Source: Cephalotrichum gorgonifer
Taxonomy: Eukaryota; Ascomycota; Sordariomycetes; Microascales; Microascaceae
Assembly (NCBI GenBank): GCA_900312665.1
Contig: ONZQ02000002.1
Location: 739,746-803,745 of the forward strand
Direction of reading: 5' to 3'
DNA length: 64,000 nt
Shown here: piece by piece, positions 34,993 to 45,793 of the stretch
Numbering within the stretch: the first letter of the stretch is position 1
Layout: the number at the start of each line of letters is the position of its first letter
Translations under genes and position numbers: made by a program
The notes under the pieces: model-generated
Database searches by the model: none
What the model saw: only the letters and a program-made list of their open reading frames with translations
What the model was told of the DNA's origin: nothing

Positions 34993-36255
34993 ATGCGCTA
35001 CGGCTCGAGGCCGTCGGAGATTTCCCCCCTCCTAGCTCCCGAGCCTCGCGGTCCCCAACCAGCCGCACGCGCGCCCCGCACCCAACCCAGACAACACAGA
35101 CAGTCCAGGTCGCAGTCGAGAGCCTTTGACCCGCATGACCTTGCCGCGCGCCTCGAGAGCGTCCTAGCCGAGCGGGAGGCGGCCGAGCTCAGGGAGGGGA
35201 AACGGAGGGTTCAGAGCGTGGCGGAGGCCAGCCGGTCGGAGCCCCAGTTACCAGGTGAATCCGGGCGTGGCGTGGTGCCGCAAGGTAATGCTGCGCCCGT
35301 GGAGCCGGCCGCGGACCTGCGTGTGGGTGCAAAGGAAGGGTTCTCGAGTTCGAGGTCAAGGAAAGCCATGTCATTCCACGGGCCCCGCGACCTCGAGTAT
35401 TCCATGTGGCAAAGGTCCCACACCCGCGCGTCGATAATAGACGACGACCGCGACAGGATGAGCCCCCTGCTCTCCGAGCCCCTCCGACCCCCTCCATCTA
35501 CGGCGCGTGGGTCCGTTTCCAACGCTAGCGGTGACGCTTCCGGGCCTGTGTCCAGTGCGCCGCCTTCTTCGAAACGCCCCTCGCAGGCCGGCATCCCCGA
35601 CTTTGCAGTTTCTCACTTCGGCCCTATGACGGCGGAACCTTGCCTGATCGATAGCCCCGTCCACCCATCCATCAAGGCTCTACGCGAGTCCGAGCCCTTG
35701 TCGCCCCGCGGGCACCGACGTCGATCATCACTCAGGGCCTCTAAGGGCTCCTGGGATGGACTCCACGAGCCGACGATATTCGAAGCCGTGCCCTCGGACG
35801 CAAAGCCTGGGAACCGGCGTACCATGTTCGAAACCTCCATGAGGAATGAATCGCCCCGGGAAGCCCAGGATACACGCCCCAGAACGATGAGTACCGGTGA
35901 TTTGTTACAGGCGCGCAAGCAGGTGACAGACGATACGGCAGCGTATACCGACAGGCCGAGCTCGACAGGGCCCGACGTCGCCTACTACGAGATTGCAAAC
36001 GAGCGCCGCGTGTACTGGGCGCGGCCGGACGAGGATCCGAAGATGACGAGGTCGAAGAAGCTGTTCCGGAAGGCCGACTCCATACTGAGACTGAGGAGGG
36101 GCAGCTCCGCGAAGGCCAACGATAGCAGTGAGGGCTCCCCCGTCGAGGAGCGAGAGTCCAGCAACGCGGCGCACGGCGGAGGGGCCACGAAGTCGCCCAA
36201 GTCGCCCAAGCAGCACAAGTCTTTCTGGCCGTTCAAAAAGCAAGTGACCGTGTAG
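34993..36255 (+). CDS. Unrecognised, mostly disordered protein with basic C-terminus
   Basis: Single exon, 420 residues. The first true ATG is at 34993, in good context (acaccATGC). The N-terminus is Pro/Gln/Arg-rich, with a short charged helix at about 55-75 (RLESVLAEREAAELREGKRR). The middle is Ser/Pro-rich with several RRXS-type sites that could be phosphorylated. Near the C-terminus comes a more ordered block, YYEIANERRVYWARPDEDP, then RSKKLFRKADSILRLRRGS and a final KSFWPFKK. The block near the end may be the conserved part. I do not recognise the family. GC3-rich codon use argues that it is coding. Its stop is 73 bp from that of HIT1 (convergent). Confidence 0.75.
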   Translation: MRYGSRPSEISPLLAPEPRGPQPAARAPRTQPRQHRQSRSQSRAFDPHDLAARLESVLAEREAAELREGKRRVQSVAEASRSEPQLPGESGRGVVPQGNAAPVEPAADLRVGAKEGFSSSRSRKAMSFHGPRDLEYSMWQRSHTRASIIDDDRDRMSPLLSEPLRPPPSTARGSVSNASGDASGPVSSAPPSSKRPSQAGIPDFAVSHFGPMTAEPCLIDSPVHPSIKALRESEPLSPRGHRRRSSLRASKGSWDGLHEPTIFEAVPSDAKPGNRRTMFETSMRNESPREAQDTRPRTMSTGDLLQARKQVTDDTAAYTDRPSSTGPDVAYYEIANERRVYWARPDEDPKMTRSKKLFRKADSILRLRRGSSAKANDSSEGSPVEERESSNAAHGGGATKSPKSPKQHKSFWPFKKQVTV

Positions 36256-36328
36256 ACGCAACTACTGAAGCCGTTTCAGATGCACGAACGACTCGGGCGC
36301 GCAACGAAGTTACTCGCCTTCCGCAATA

Positions 36329-37242
36329 TCAGTCCCTCGACCCTGCGGTCTCCGCGGCGACAAAGTTCCGAAGCAGCTCCTCGTCTCGCTCCCCAAGCCT
36401 CCTCGTCACCGCATGCTCGCCCTCGCCGCTGGAGAGTAGCTGGAGCACGAGCGCCTGGTACTCCCGCACGCCCTCACCGTCCTCGCCCGCGGCGCCCCTC
36501 GCGCGCTGGAGCGCCTCCTTCCCCCTCTGGATGCCCATCGCGCGACTCCACATCTCATTCTCGAGGCGGCGGCTCTCGGACGGCCGGCCGGCTCTGGGCG
36601 TCGTCGTTGAGGATGGTGGCTGCGTGGCTTCGTGGATCTTGAGTAGCTGCTCTGGGAGGCGGGGGTATTTCCCGAAAAGCATCTGTAGCCTGTCGGAAGA
36701 GTCCAGGACGCCGAAGGGGTTCGACGGGTCGGGTTTCGGTGGCCGGGAGACCTCTGGCTGAGGTGCCGGGGCTGCAGGCTGAGGTGGAGGGTCGGGAGGG
36801 TGGTTTTCCTTGTGGGTTTTGTTGCATGCTACAGAACAACTGGATAGGCGGAGTATATATTAATATCTAATATCTAATGCCGTGTGGTGGTCTGCGTGTG
36901 TGCATGTGTGTGTATGGGAGAATGTCCACACACATTGTGTCTCTCCGATTGTAGACATGTGGTGTGGGGCAGAATCTGTGAGAGTAGAGCTGTGAGAGAG
37001 ACTTACTATGGCAGGCGACACCTGGGACACTTGTATTTCCCGGGGTTCTCGTTGCAAACCCCACACACTGAGGATCTACCAGCCCCCGTCTTTACAGAAG
37101 AGCCTGGAACTGAGGCCTCCGCCTGTCTTGTTGTATCTCCGGTCCGGGCTTCATTTTCGGAGTGGCTGGTTTCACGAGGATGCGCCGTGACGGCAGACTC
37201 TGCTTCCGCCGATGGGCGAGTCGTCTCGTCGGGTGTCAACAT
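36329..37242 (-). CDS. HIT1: HIT-type zinc-finger protein, Hit1/ZNHIT3-like
   Basis: Two exons, 37242-37007 and 36839-36329, give 248 residues. The intron (37006-36840) splits the zinc finger. The spliced finger reads CGVCNENPGKYKCPRC, then PYCSVACNKTHKENH, which supplies all the C-x2-C, C-x2-C, C-x3-C and H-x3-H ligands of a zf-HIT domain. The choice of acceptor is decided by this motif. Downstream, LDSSDRLQMLFGKYPRLPEQLLKIHEAT and a C-terminal helical segment match the Hit1/ZNHIT3 group, which helps assemble box C/D snoRNPs together with Rsa1/NUFIP. The N-terminal ~55 residues are acidic and disordered. Assignment to Hit1 over other HIT-finger proteins is by the downstream segment. Confidence 0.82.
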
Positions 37243-38935
37243 GATATTCTGGGCTGGGCGAGAAATTCCCAATTGCCAAGCTCGTTTCGATACGGGAGAG
37301 ACGAAGAAGCGGAAGTAGAAAGGTTCAGAGGTGTTCGGGGGGCAGGAGAGGGTGAATACGTCGCGCAACTGGGTACGAGGACTCGTAGGAATGTTTGGAG
37401 TTGGTTGGCGGTTCTAGTTTTGTCCCCAGATATTTAATATTTTCTGTACTGAGTAAAATTTAAAGTTTACAGGCAGGTGTGATGGACGTCGTATTATGCC
37501 TAATACAATAGTTTACAAGTATTAATGGTGTGGGGCCGGCAAGAACGTAGTAATATTGCACCAGAACGGGACATTCACGGGCTTCAGTGGAGTGCTCGGA
37601 CGTTGCAGTGGGGGTCATTTGCCTCCACCACCTCATCCACGTATAAGTACGGAGTAATATGCAGGTAATGTGGTCTACGCACCTTCTTGAACTCCCCGTC
37701 CAGCTCCATTCATTCCCCATTCTCCATCCTCGTCTCATTTTTGGTTTAACTTTATGAATTAGAGGATATATTCTCTTTTTCGTGATTCCATATATGATCA
37801 TTGGTTAGGTTGCCATGGCGGAGATAGAGTGGTAGACGAAAACAGACGCACACTTCTTCCATTACGACGCCCTCGGCCACTTTCTCGGGATAACTACACG
37901 AACTTCAGTGGGTCACACGACTATTAAGGTGTCTTTTAAGCTACTAGAATTCTCCATGGTTCCCCCCTGCCTCTTGATATTGACATGTAGGAGCTGACCT
38001 CTTCGCTCTCTCATCCCGGGAAATGCATTTCGTTCCGGGGGACCTCCCAGTCCGTTACGCATCAGCCACCAAACTCTCCACCTGAGCTGGGGAATGGCAT
38101 GTACGGACCCACCCCGAATTTTCAAAGAAGGTCTTGTTCCGTGGCGTAGTGGGCGATATGAGTCCCAGTAACTCTCTGTTAGACCTGTAGCAGCTCAGTC
38201 ACCCCTCGTACTCGACGGTCCCGTTATTGCCCCGCGGGGTCCTTGGCCCCGTCAAAAAAGTTCAATGGTCGTTTAAACAACGGTGGACGACAATATTTTT
38301 GCTCTTTCATGTTGCACCCTTGATGGGGCGGCCGGGGCAGGGACTGCTTTGAGATAGATCCTTTCTGCGGGCTAGTATATGCGTGGTATGTAAGGACTAC
38401 GTACGACTACGCGGGAGATTGTCGATTCTGGGGGTTAGGTGCGGTATCATTCTAACAACGAAGGAGAGCCGAACCGCAAATGGGACCCTAGGCCGAAGAA
38501 CAAAGCTGGGCTATCTTATACTCTCTAAGGTACGGTATCTATATTGCCAGTATACGGTCCTCAATGGAGCTTCAATGTGGTCGGAGTTGGAGTTTGTTGC
38601 TCGACTTCTTGTGTGCCCCACAGGCAGTTGCGTCATAGGCCGGTGCTGGCAACCTATTGGAAGGCCGCATTACTAATGCCGTCCCCTGCTTCGGCTTAGG
38701 TCGGCCCTTGTCGGACATGGCCAATGAAGGGTGCTTATTAACCCCAGTGAGGGAAGCTACTTGGACGAATTGTCATCGATCGCCACAAGAAACTTCAGCT
38801 CTTTCCAGAGATTCCGAAGACGAACACGAAGACGGAGGATACATTCCTTAGAAAACCTTCCCTCCTAATTTCATATTCTTCATTCTTAGGCGCGAGCTTT
38901 TTAACAGCACCAATTCAACAACAACCACCGGAATC
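37243..38935. other. Divergent intergenic stretch between HIT1 and NFU1
   Basis: No supportable gene in 1.7 kb; AT-richer than the flanking genes. It contains both promoters. One TGGCGTAGTGGG stretch near 38140 resembles a Pol III A box but has no B box at the proper distance. Confidence 0.5.
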
Positions 38936-39967
38936 ATGGCTTCGCGAGCGGCACCCAGGTCAGCGCTGAGTCTCCTGGCCAGGAGGACAAGGTTTGCGCC
39001 CTCGACGGGCATGACCCCGACCAAGGCTGCGCTTGCCGTGCCCTCCCGCCAGATCCACACGATCCTCCGAAAGACCCCTATCGCGTGCACGCAGTCTAGG
39101 CCGCGAATCTCCTCCCGCGCGACGCCCGCACTACCCGGTTCGCTCGCCGCCGGCGCCCGCACCATCTTCATCCAGACCGAGCCGACGCCCAACGCTGACG
39201 CCGTCAAGTTCGTCCCGAACCACCGCGTGATCCCCGAGACCATAGGCGCCCCCTTCATAGAGTACCTTAGCCCGCGCAACACTATCTCGCCGCCCTACCC
39301 GTCCCCGCTGGCGGCGAGCCTCATGAACATCGACGGTGTCACCTCGGTCTTCTACGGCTCGGACTTCATAACCGTCACCAAGAACCCCGAGACGAACTGG
39401 GCGCACATCCGGCCCGAGATCTTCGCGCTCATCACGGAGGCCATCACCTCGGGACAGGCGATAGTGACCGCCTCGGAAGCGAAGGAGGGGAGCCAGGGGG
39501 CACCGGTGGAGGAGGACACCCTTGCGTACGACGAGAACGACAGCGAAGTCGTGGGAATGATCAAGGAGCTTCTGGAGACGAGGATACGGCCGTCTATCCA
39601 GGAGGACGGCGGGGACATTGATTACTTGGGGTTCGAGGATGGATACGTGCGCTTGAAGCTGAGGGGCGCGTGTCGGACGTGCGATTCGAGCACCGTCACG
39701 CTTAAGAATGGCATCGAGGGGATGCTTATGCACTACGTGAGTTATTGAACGCCCCCTTTTTCCCCACCCCTCGCACGGGATCTTCGTGAGGTGTTCAGCA
39801 GAGCTAACGGGGGCGTCTTCCTACAGATCGAGGAGGTGAAGGGCGTGCATCAGGTGCTAGACCCGGCGGAGGAGGTCGCGGCAGCGGAGTTTGCCAAGTT
39901 CGAGGAGAAGCTGAAGCAGCAGCGTCAAGCCGAGTCCGGGACCTCGACAGATGCCGCGGCGCCGTAG
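38936..39967 (+). CDS. NFU1: Mitochondrial Fe-S cluster scaffold/carrier NFU1
   Basis: Two exons, 38936-39736 and 39827-39967, give 313 residues. The first ~70 residues are Arg/Ser/Ala-rich and almost free of acidic residues, a typical mitochondrial presequence. The Nfu N-terminal domain follows from IFIQTEPTPNADAVKFVP to PEIFALITEAITSG. The C-terminal NifU domain contains RPSIQEDGGDIDYLGF and the cluster-binding CRTC (Cys246 and Cys249), then STVTLKNGIEGMLMHYIEEVKGV, which is completed across the splice junction. NFU1 delivers 4Fe-4S clusters to lipoate synthase and respiratory enzymes in the mitochondrial matrix. The C-terminal tail after LDPAEEV is Gln/Glu/Ala-rich and short. Confidence 0.95.
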
Positions 39968-40906
39968 TTTCAATTGCCGGTTGTTAGTTGCGAGCGGGAG
40001 GGCGATAAGAGGCGGTTGTGGGAGGATGAGGAAGCCATGATGATCGATACCCAAAAATAGACGAGTGGCCTTGCTTGGCCCGGGCCTAGGCTACGCATGG
40101 CAATGCACCAAAATGAGAGAGGGGAAACCTGGGGAAAAACTGGGGAGAACGTGTAATACTACCGGGCGGAGGCCCAACCCTGCAGACTAAAACTAAGCAA
40201 CGACGAGTCAAGTAATAATTCTCGCAATCTCCGCTTCTGAAGCGTCTTTCCCCAGCCTCTTCGGGGACAAGTGTTCGTCTCCTTTGGGAAGGCCGGCTTC
40301 CCCGAACCCAGGACTCCGGAAACTGGACAATGCTCGGGGCATTAAACCACCGAGCTAAGTGGTATTTGAGCCAGGATCGACATCCTTCTTCCCCGCACTC
40401 TCGTCCGACCACCCACCTCAACGTCAGCGAGGGGACCCTTGCTAGCCCATGTAAGTACAAGTAAACTCACCAAATTACCGAGGAACCTAGGGGACAAGGT
40501 GGATAAAAGGAGAAAAGAACGAGTAGCCCGCTTTTGCTCTATCCTGGTTCTCGCAATGCAACAGCCTTTTCCCCGGGTAAATGTATATCGTGTGAGCCTG
40601 TGCCCGCTAAGGCTAAGGGTGCCGCCGTCCCCCGCGTGTAAGTCGGTCGACACGAGCTTCTCCGCACCGGGGGGGACGGATGCGATATGCCGCCCGCTGT
40701 GTCTTGTGCCATTGAATGTCCGGATATAAACAGAGGTTTGAAGAATAGAACGTTATTATAAGTTCGACTTCACCTTCCCCTCGTAGTTACATCCCTTCTT
40801 CTCTCACCCGGGCCACCCTTCAAAGTAAGCCTTTAGAGCCCTTCCGGCCCTTTCAACACCAGTGAGTTTGTATACCTGCGCGGTTGAAACCAAACCACAC
40901 ACCCAA
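39968..40906. other. Intergenic stretch with a tRNA-like sequence
   Basis: About 0.9 kb with no protein-coding gene. It contains the tRNA-like element described separately (about 40296-40370) and the promoter of the secreted glycosidase-like gene. Confidence 0.5.
40296..40370 (-). repeat. tRNA-like / SINE-head-like sequence
   Basis: Read on the minus strand, TAGCTCGGTGG (40357-40347) fits a Pol III A box, and GGTTCGGGG about 46 nt later (40308-40300) is a degenerate B box. A stem GCTCGG/CCGAGC surrounds the D-loop-like part. Acceptor and anticodon stems are poor, so this is not a working tRNA gene. A tRNA-derived SINE or decayed tRNA is the best explanation. Confidence 0.35.
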
Positions 40907-43489
40907 ATGAAGTTCCTCCCCTTGCTCTCCGCCGCCCTGGCAACGGGAGCAGCGGCGGCGCCAAAGGAGGGCCGCATAGACCGGCAGCGCATCGTCCGCT
41001 CCTTCAACCCCCATCGGACGGCCAGCTCCGACGAGACGCCGCTGCAGGTGGGGAACGGGAACTTCGCCTTCGGTGCCGACGTCACGGGCCTGCAGACCTT
41101 CCGGCGCTTCGCGACCATGTCGACGTGGGGGTGGCATAGCCATGCACTCCCGGAGGAGGAGGGGCAGAATGATCCTGAAGGTACGCTCGCCCACTGTCCT
41201 CTCTCGCGTCTAGACTCTCTGTAAACTGTGTTCTCGCCTACAAGAGGGGGTTACCTTGACGATGCGTCACCCTTATCTCGAGTAATCTCTCTCTATAGAC
41301 GAGCTCCTATAGAGCGTCAATTCAATTTGCCTTCTTCTTTCTTTTGAGCAACGAGAGATAGCTGGGCAAAAACAAGCTAACAGAGAGCTCGGCGGAGTGA
41401 TCCAGATTTCCACGGCGTAGAGTGGCCCACACACGGCCGCGACGTCTTCTACAACATTCCCAACGCGGACCAGCCTGTCCTCTCCAACTGGCTCCGCGAG
41501 AACCCCCACCGAATCAACCTCGCCACCATCGGCTTCTCCTTCCCGGACCCGGACGCCACCGAGGCCGACCTCGCCTCCCCATCCCAGACCCTCGACCTCT
41601 GGACCGGCGTCCTGACCTCCTCGTTCCAGTACGAGGGCGCCGACGTCCGTGTCGAGACCGTCGCGGACCCCGCCTCCGACGCCGTGGCCGTCACCGTCAA
41701 GTCTTCGCTCCTGGAGGACGGCGCCCTGGGCCTGCTCTTCGACTTCTCCTACCCGACCAAGGATAAGTTCGACGCGCCGTTCGTGGGGCTGTACAACCGT
41801 ACCGACCTCCACGAGACGACCCTGACGCCAGGTGAGGGAGGCGCGGAGATCCGTCACGTCTTGGGCGAAACGGAGTACGGCGTGTCCCTGAGATGGGACG
41901 GGGACGCAGAGATCTCGGGCCCGGAGAATGGGACGCATAGGTATAGGCTTACCACCACGGAGAAGACCCTCCGCCTCACGGCATCCTTTGGAAAGGAGAG
42001 ACCCTGCGGCATCCCGTCTGTGGAGAAGGTGAGGAAGCACTCGGAGAAGTGGTGGGAGCAGTTCTGGAAGGACGGAGCGTTTGTGGACTTGTCCAAGGTG
42101 GAGGACGAGGGAGCGAAGGAGATACAGAGGAGGGCCATCTTGTCGCTGTATCTCATCGCCGTGAATTCTGCTTCTGACCTCCCGCCCCAAGGTCAGTTCC
42201 ATCTCCCTAGCCCGCACATTGTCTGCTCTCCAAGGTCATATCCGATACTAATATCCTGAACAGAATCTGGTAAGACAACCTCGCAGAACCTATTCACTCT
42301 TGCGTGGTACCCATTCTAACCCCTATAGGTCTCGTTAACAATGGTTGGTATGGAAAGTTCCATGTATGTCTAGCCTCCCCCTTTTTTTCTGACCACCCGT
42401 ACCAACTTCACACACCTCCCCCGTAACAATCGCACCCGTCTAACCAAGGCCCAGATGGAAATGTACCTCTGGCACGGCATCCCCTTCGCCCTCTGGAACC
42501 ACCGGCCCCTCCTCGACCGCTCCCTCTCCCACATCTACACCGACCTCCTCCCGCATGCGCTCGCCCTCGCGGAGCGGCAGGGCTACACCGGCGCCCGCTG
42601 GGGCAAGATGACGGGGCCCGACTTCTCCGACGCCCCCGGCGAGATCAACGCCATGCTCATCTGGCAGCAGCCCCACCCGATGTACTTCGCCGAGACGGAG
42701 CTCCGGGGCCGCCGCGGGGCCGCGAGCGAAGCGGAGGTGCTGGAGAAGTGGGACGAGGTCCTCACCCACTCTGCCGACTTCATGGCCTCGTACGCCTGGC
42801 TCAACGAGTCGTCGGGCTTCTACGACCTCGGAGCCCCCCTCCTTCCCGCCTCGGAGAACACGGACGCCAACGCGACGCGGAACCCGACCTTCGAGCTGGC
42901 CTACTGGCGCTTCGGCCTCGACGTCGCCATCCGCTGGAAGACCCTCCAGGGCCTTGAGGCGCCCAGCGCCTGGCTCGAAGTCCGGGACGGCCTGGCCCCG
43001 CTGCCGACGGCTGAGATCAACTCCACCACGGGCCCCACGTTCCCCATCTACGAGGGGGTGCCGAACATGTGGACGGACAACGCCACGACCATGGACCACC
43101 CCGCCATGACGGGCATCTACGGCCTCCTCCCCCCGCCACTCTCCGGCCCTCCCCTCGACATAGATACAGTGCGGAACACGGCGGAACATATCAAGGAGTA
43201 CTGGGACCTGGACCAGTCCTTCGGCTGGGACTTCCCCATGCTGGCCATGAACAGCCTAAGGCTGGGCGATGCGCAGGGCGCCGTGGACTATCTCCTACAT
43301 CCGACCTTTGCGTTTGACGACGCCGGGTACCCGATCGGGGGCACGAGGGTTCCGACGCCATACTTCCCCTCCTCGAGCTCGTTTTTGTGGGCGGTGGCGA
43401 TGTTGGCGGGGGGTTGGGAAGGCGCGGAGGGTAGTCATTTCCCCGAGGGGTGGAAGACTATGGTCGAGGGATTTGGACCTGTATTGTGA
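40907..43489 (+). CDS. Secreted six-hairpin glycosidase-like protein
   Basis: Five exons, 40907-41180, 41406-42191, 42264-42269 (6-nt micro-exon), 42329-42363 and 42455-43489, give 711 residues. The N-terminus MKFLPLLSAALATGAAAAPK is a good signal peptide with likely cleavage after the Ala run. The body resembles fungal secreted (alpha/alpha)6-barrel hydrolases: LQVGNGNFAFGADVTGLQTF near the start, STWGWH, NNGWYGKFH then MEMYLWHGIPFALWNHRPLL, and SFGWDFPMLAMNSLRLGD near the end. Several N-glycosylation sequons (NRT, NGT, NAT, NST) fit secretion. Catalytic residues and substrate cannot be assigned from sequence alone; the GH65 and GH95 clans share this fold. The acceptor before exon 5 is ambiguous (42449 or 42455). 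Confidence 0.85.
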
Positions 43490-44010
43490 GCCTTGCTAAG
43501 TGAGTGGGTGACAGACAGGCAGGGGGTTCGTTGCACAGAGGCAATAGCTATATTTCGTGTGTACATATTCAACGGAAACCGGCATCCCCCCACTCTTCTC
43601 AGAGCATGTCTCGGTTCATGTCCACATATGGCGAGCACTAGACTTGATGCTAGTTAACTTTGCCTCACAGCTGACCAAGGGAAGAAAAACACTTTTCAAG
43701 TGACCAAAGCCATAGATCTTCATTATTTGCAGGATACCCATGCCCAGCATGCTGTCAAAAAGGTAGCCGGAACGGGCCGAGGCGTGTCCGCCCCACAAAC
43801 CGGGAAACCCCTTTCCCCAACTGCCCATCCCGTCACCGAGGATAAGGGAAAGGTAGCATGACTTCCCTCCGATAATAACACCCCCCACCCCCCCTCCCCG
43901 CCCCCTTCTTCTCCCCCTCCCCCCCGGGGCTTGGCTTCTGACATGTCACCACCGGGAAAACCATCGCACTCACCCGCATCAGGTATCCATAAGCATCGCG
44001 GAATGCCCTC
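43490..44010. other. Spacer between convergent glycosidase-like and ATE1 genes
   Basis: 521 bp holding both 3' flanks; no gene seen. It contains a C-rich tract at 43880-43926. Confidence 0.5.
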
Positions 44011-45793
44011 TCACCGGCGACGGGAAAAGTCAAGACAAAACTGTCCGAGAAGATCCACACCAATGGCAGCTACAAGCTCCGCTGCCACTAGCTTTATGCT
44101 CGGTCCCTCGTCGATATGAAGATCTTCCCATAGAACCAAGTCGGACGTCTTGTGTAGGGCCCCCTTGGTGGAGAGCCGCAGCGGAATGTGGTCCAGATCG
44201 ACGCCCATCATGGTTTCTAGGCTTGGGATACCCGGCATGCTCCTGGAGAAGAGGTCGGCTTCTTCGGCTTCATCTTCATCTTCGCCTCCCTCAGTGGCGT
44301 CGTCGGAAGACTCTGTCTTCAGGTCTGCACCCTGTCCGGGTGACGAGAGAGGGGGGGTATCCATAGAAACGTCGGCACTGGCCCCCTCCGAACCTTCTTT
44401 CAGGCCCTTGGAGATCCCCACATAGTGTGGCTTGTCTAGTATTGCCAGGGCACGCTCGTCCAAGGTCTCCCATACCAGTGTTTCTGGGTCAAGGATGAAC
44501 TGGGGTGTGTAGTCGATCTTGTACCGCATCTTCGGACACCCGTGGATGTAGAAGCCGGGATACCACCAACGGTATCCGCCCTCCCTTGCCAGAGAAATCT
44601 CCCGAAGTGCCCCGAGCTTCCCCGGACAGAACTTGTGTATGGACTCATGGTAGAAAAAGTAAACGGCGCTAACGCTCTGGGGCAGGAGGTCAATGACGCC
44701 TACGGCAACCAGCTCACCGTCAATGCGGTAACACTGATGGAACGACCCTAGTCGGCGGTCTTGGCCGGACTCTAAAGTCTCGGTGCGTTTCGTGATGGGC
44801 GAGTTACAGAGGAACCGCGTGAATCCGTTACGAGACACCTCCCCAGGCTTCTCCTTGTGGATCCTCATCTGGTAATTCTCGAAGACAAGATACTTCTCCT
44901 CTGTAAACGAGTCATCTTCAAGGGTAACGGTGAGATTGTGGCTCGGCTTCGGTTCCGGCTTCAGAAAAGCAGACTCAGCCTCGTGTATCCTTTCAAGAAG
45001 ATCAAAGGTATTGTCACGCTTCTTTGCTTCGGCGCGTGAGCGTGGATGTAGAATAGCGGCCTCCCGGGCGTACTTTTCGCCAAGAATATACTTGTTAAAC
45101 CGATTAACGGCCTGGCGTTGATCCTTGGTCGGAGCGAAGAGGTTCGTATCCAAGCGAAGGGAGTAGTGGGGGCAACACGAATCGCGGGGGTTCGGTCGGT
45201 ACAATAAACTTCCAGAGCGCCTCCAGGTGCGATCCAGCAATGATTGGTAGAATTCGGGGGTTAAGGACACGGCTGAGACGTAATACGAGTAACCTGTAGA
45301 TCAAAGAGATGTCTGTGAGAAGAGCTCGTCTTAGGAAGGGGGAAAAGAACATGTGCACCAACGATTGGTGCTGCTTGGTGGCCCCACCTAGCCACGGCTG
45401 CCAGCAGGCAGGGAATGGACGGCTGAGACATGAAGCTTGGAGGAGGGTCTGCATATAGTGATGGTGGTAACGTGCGTGTGTGGGGGGGGAAGGGGGGGGG
45501 GGTGAAGGGTGGGGGCGGAGAGGAGAGAGAAACCGAGGTCATTCACGATATGCGCTTCGTGGGATCTTGCAGGATGCCGGCGGTACTCGTACCGCAAGGA
45601 AAGATTGGACCTGGTGGGCGGGGAGTGAAGGTGGGAACCTCATCATGAAGGGGCCCAGGAAAATGGGGCAGCGGGCAGTGTCATTCACCTGGGTTGACTG
45701 ACTTTTTCCAGTACCTCCGCCTCCACAGTAACCGCAGCTTGATGAGTTGGTGTATCCTGACGAATTCATAGTCCACATTAGTATTTTGGGCAT
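44011..45793 (-). CDS. ATE1: Arginyl-tRNA--protein transferase
   Basis: Two exons, 45793-45703 and 45293-44011, give 457 residues from the first ATG. In-frame ATGs at codons 6 and 9 are alternative starts. Exon 1 encodes the CGYC motif (Cys20 and Cys23) followed by GGGGTGK. The splice then yields SYSYYVSAVSLTPEFYQSLL, which fits ATE1. CCPHYSLRL and TKDQRQAVNRFNKYI follow; these Cys residues and CGYC are the conserved cysteines of the N-terminal domain. The C-terminal transferase domain includes FHQCYRIDGELVAVGVIDLLP, VYFFYHE and WWYPGFYIHGCPKMRYK. ATE1 transfers Arg from Arg-tRNA to acidic N-termini, marking proteins for N-degron turnover. An acidic insertion (~GGEDEDEAEEADLF) precedes the C-terminus. 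Confidence 0.94.

Noticed and set aside
36555..36839. Alternative frame MQQNPQGKPP for HIT1 exon 2
   Set aside because: The acceptor at 36840 restores CSVACNKTHKENH, completing the zinc finger; the other frame destroys it.
38140..38230. A-box-like TGGCGTAGTGGG suggesting a tRNA
   Set aside because: No B box at the right distance and no cloverleaf.
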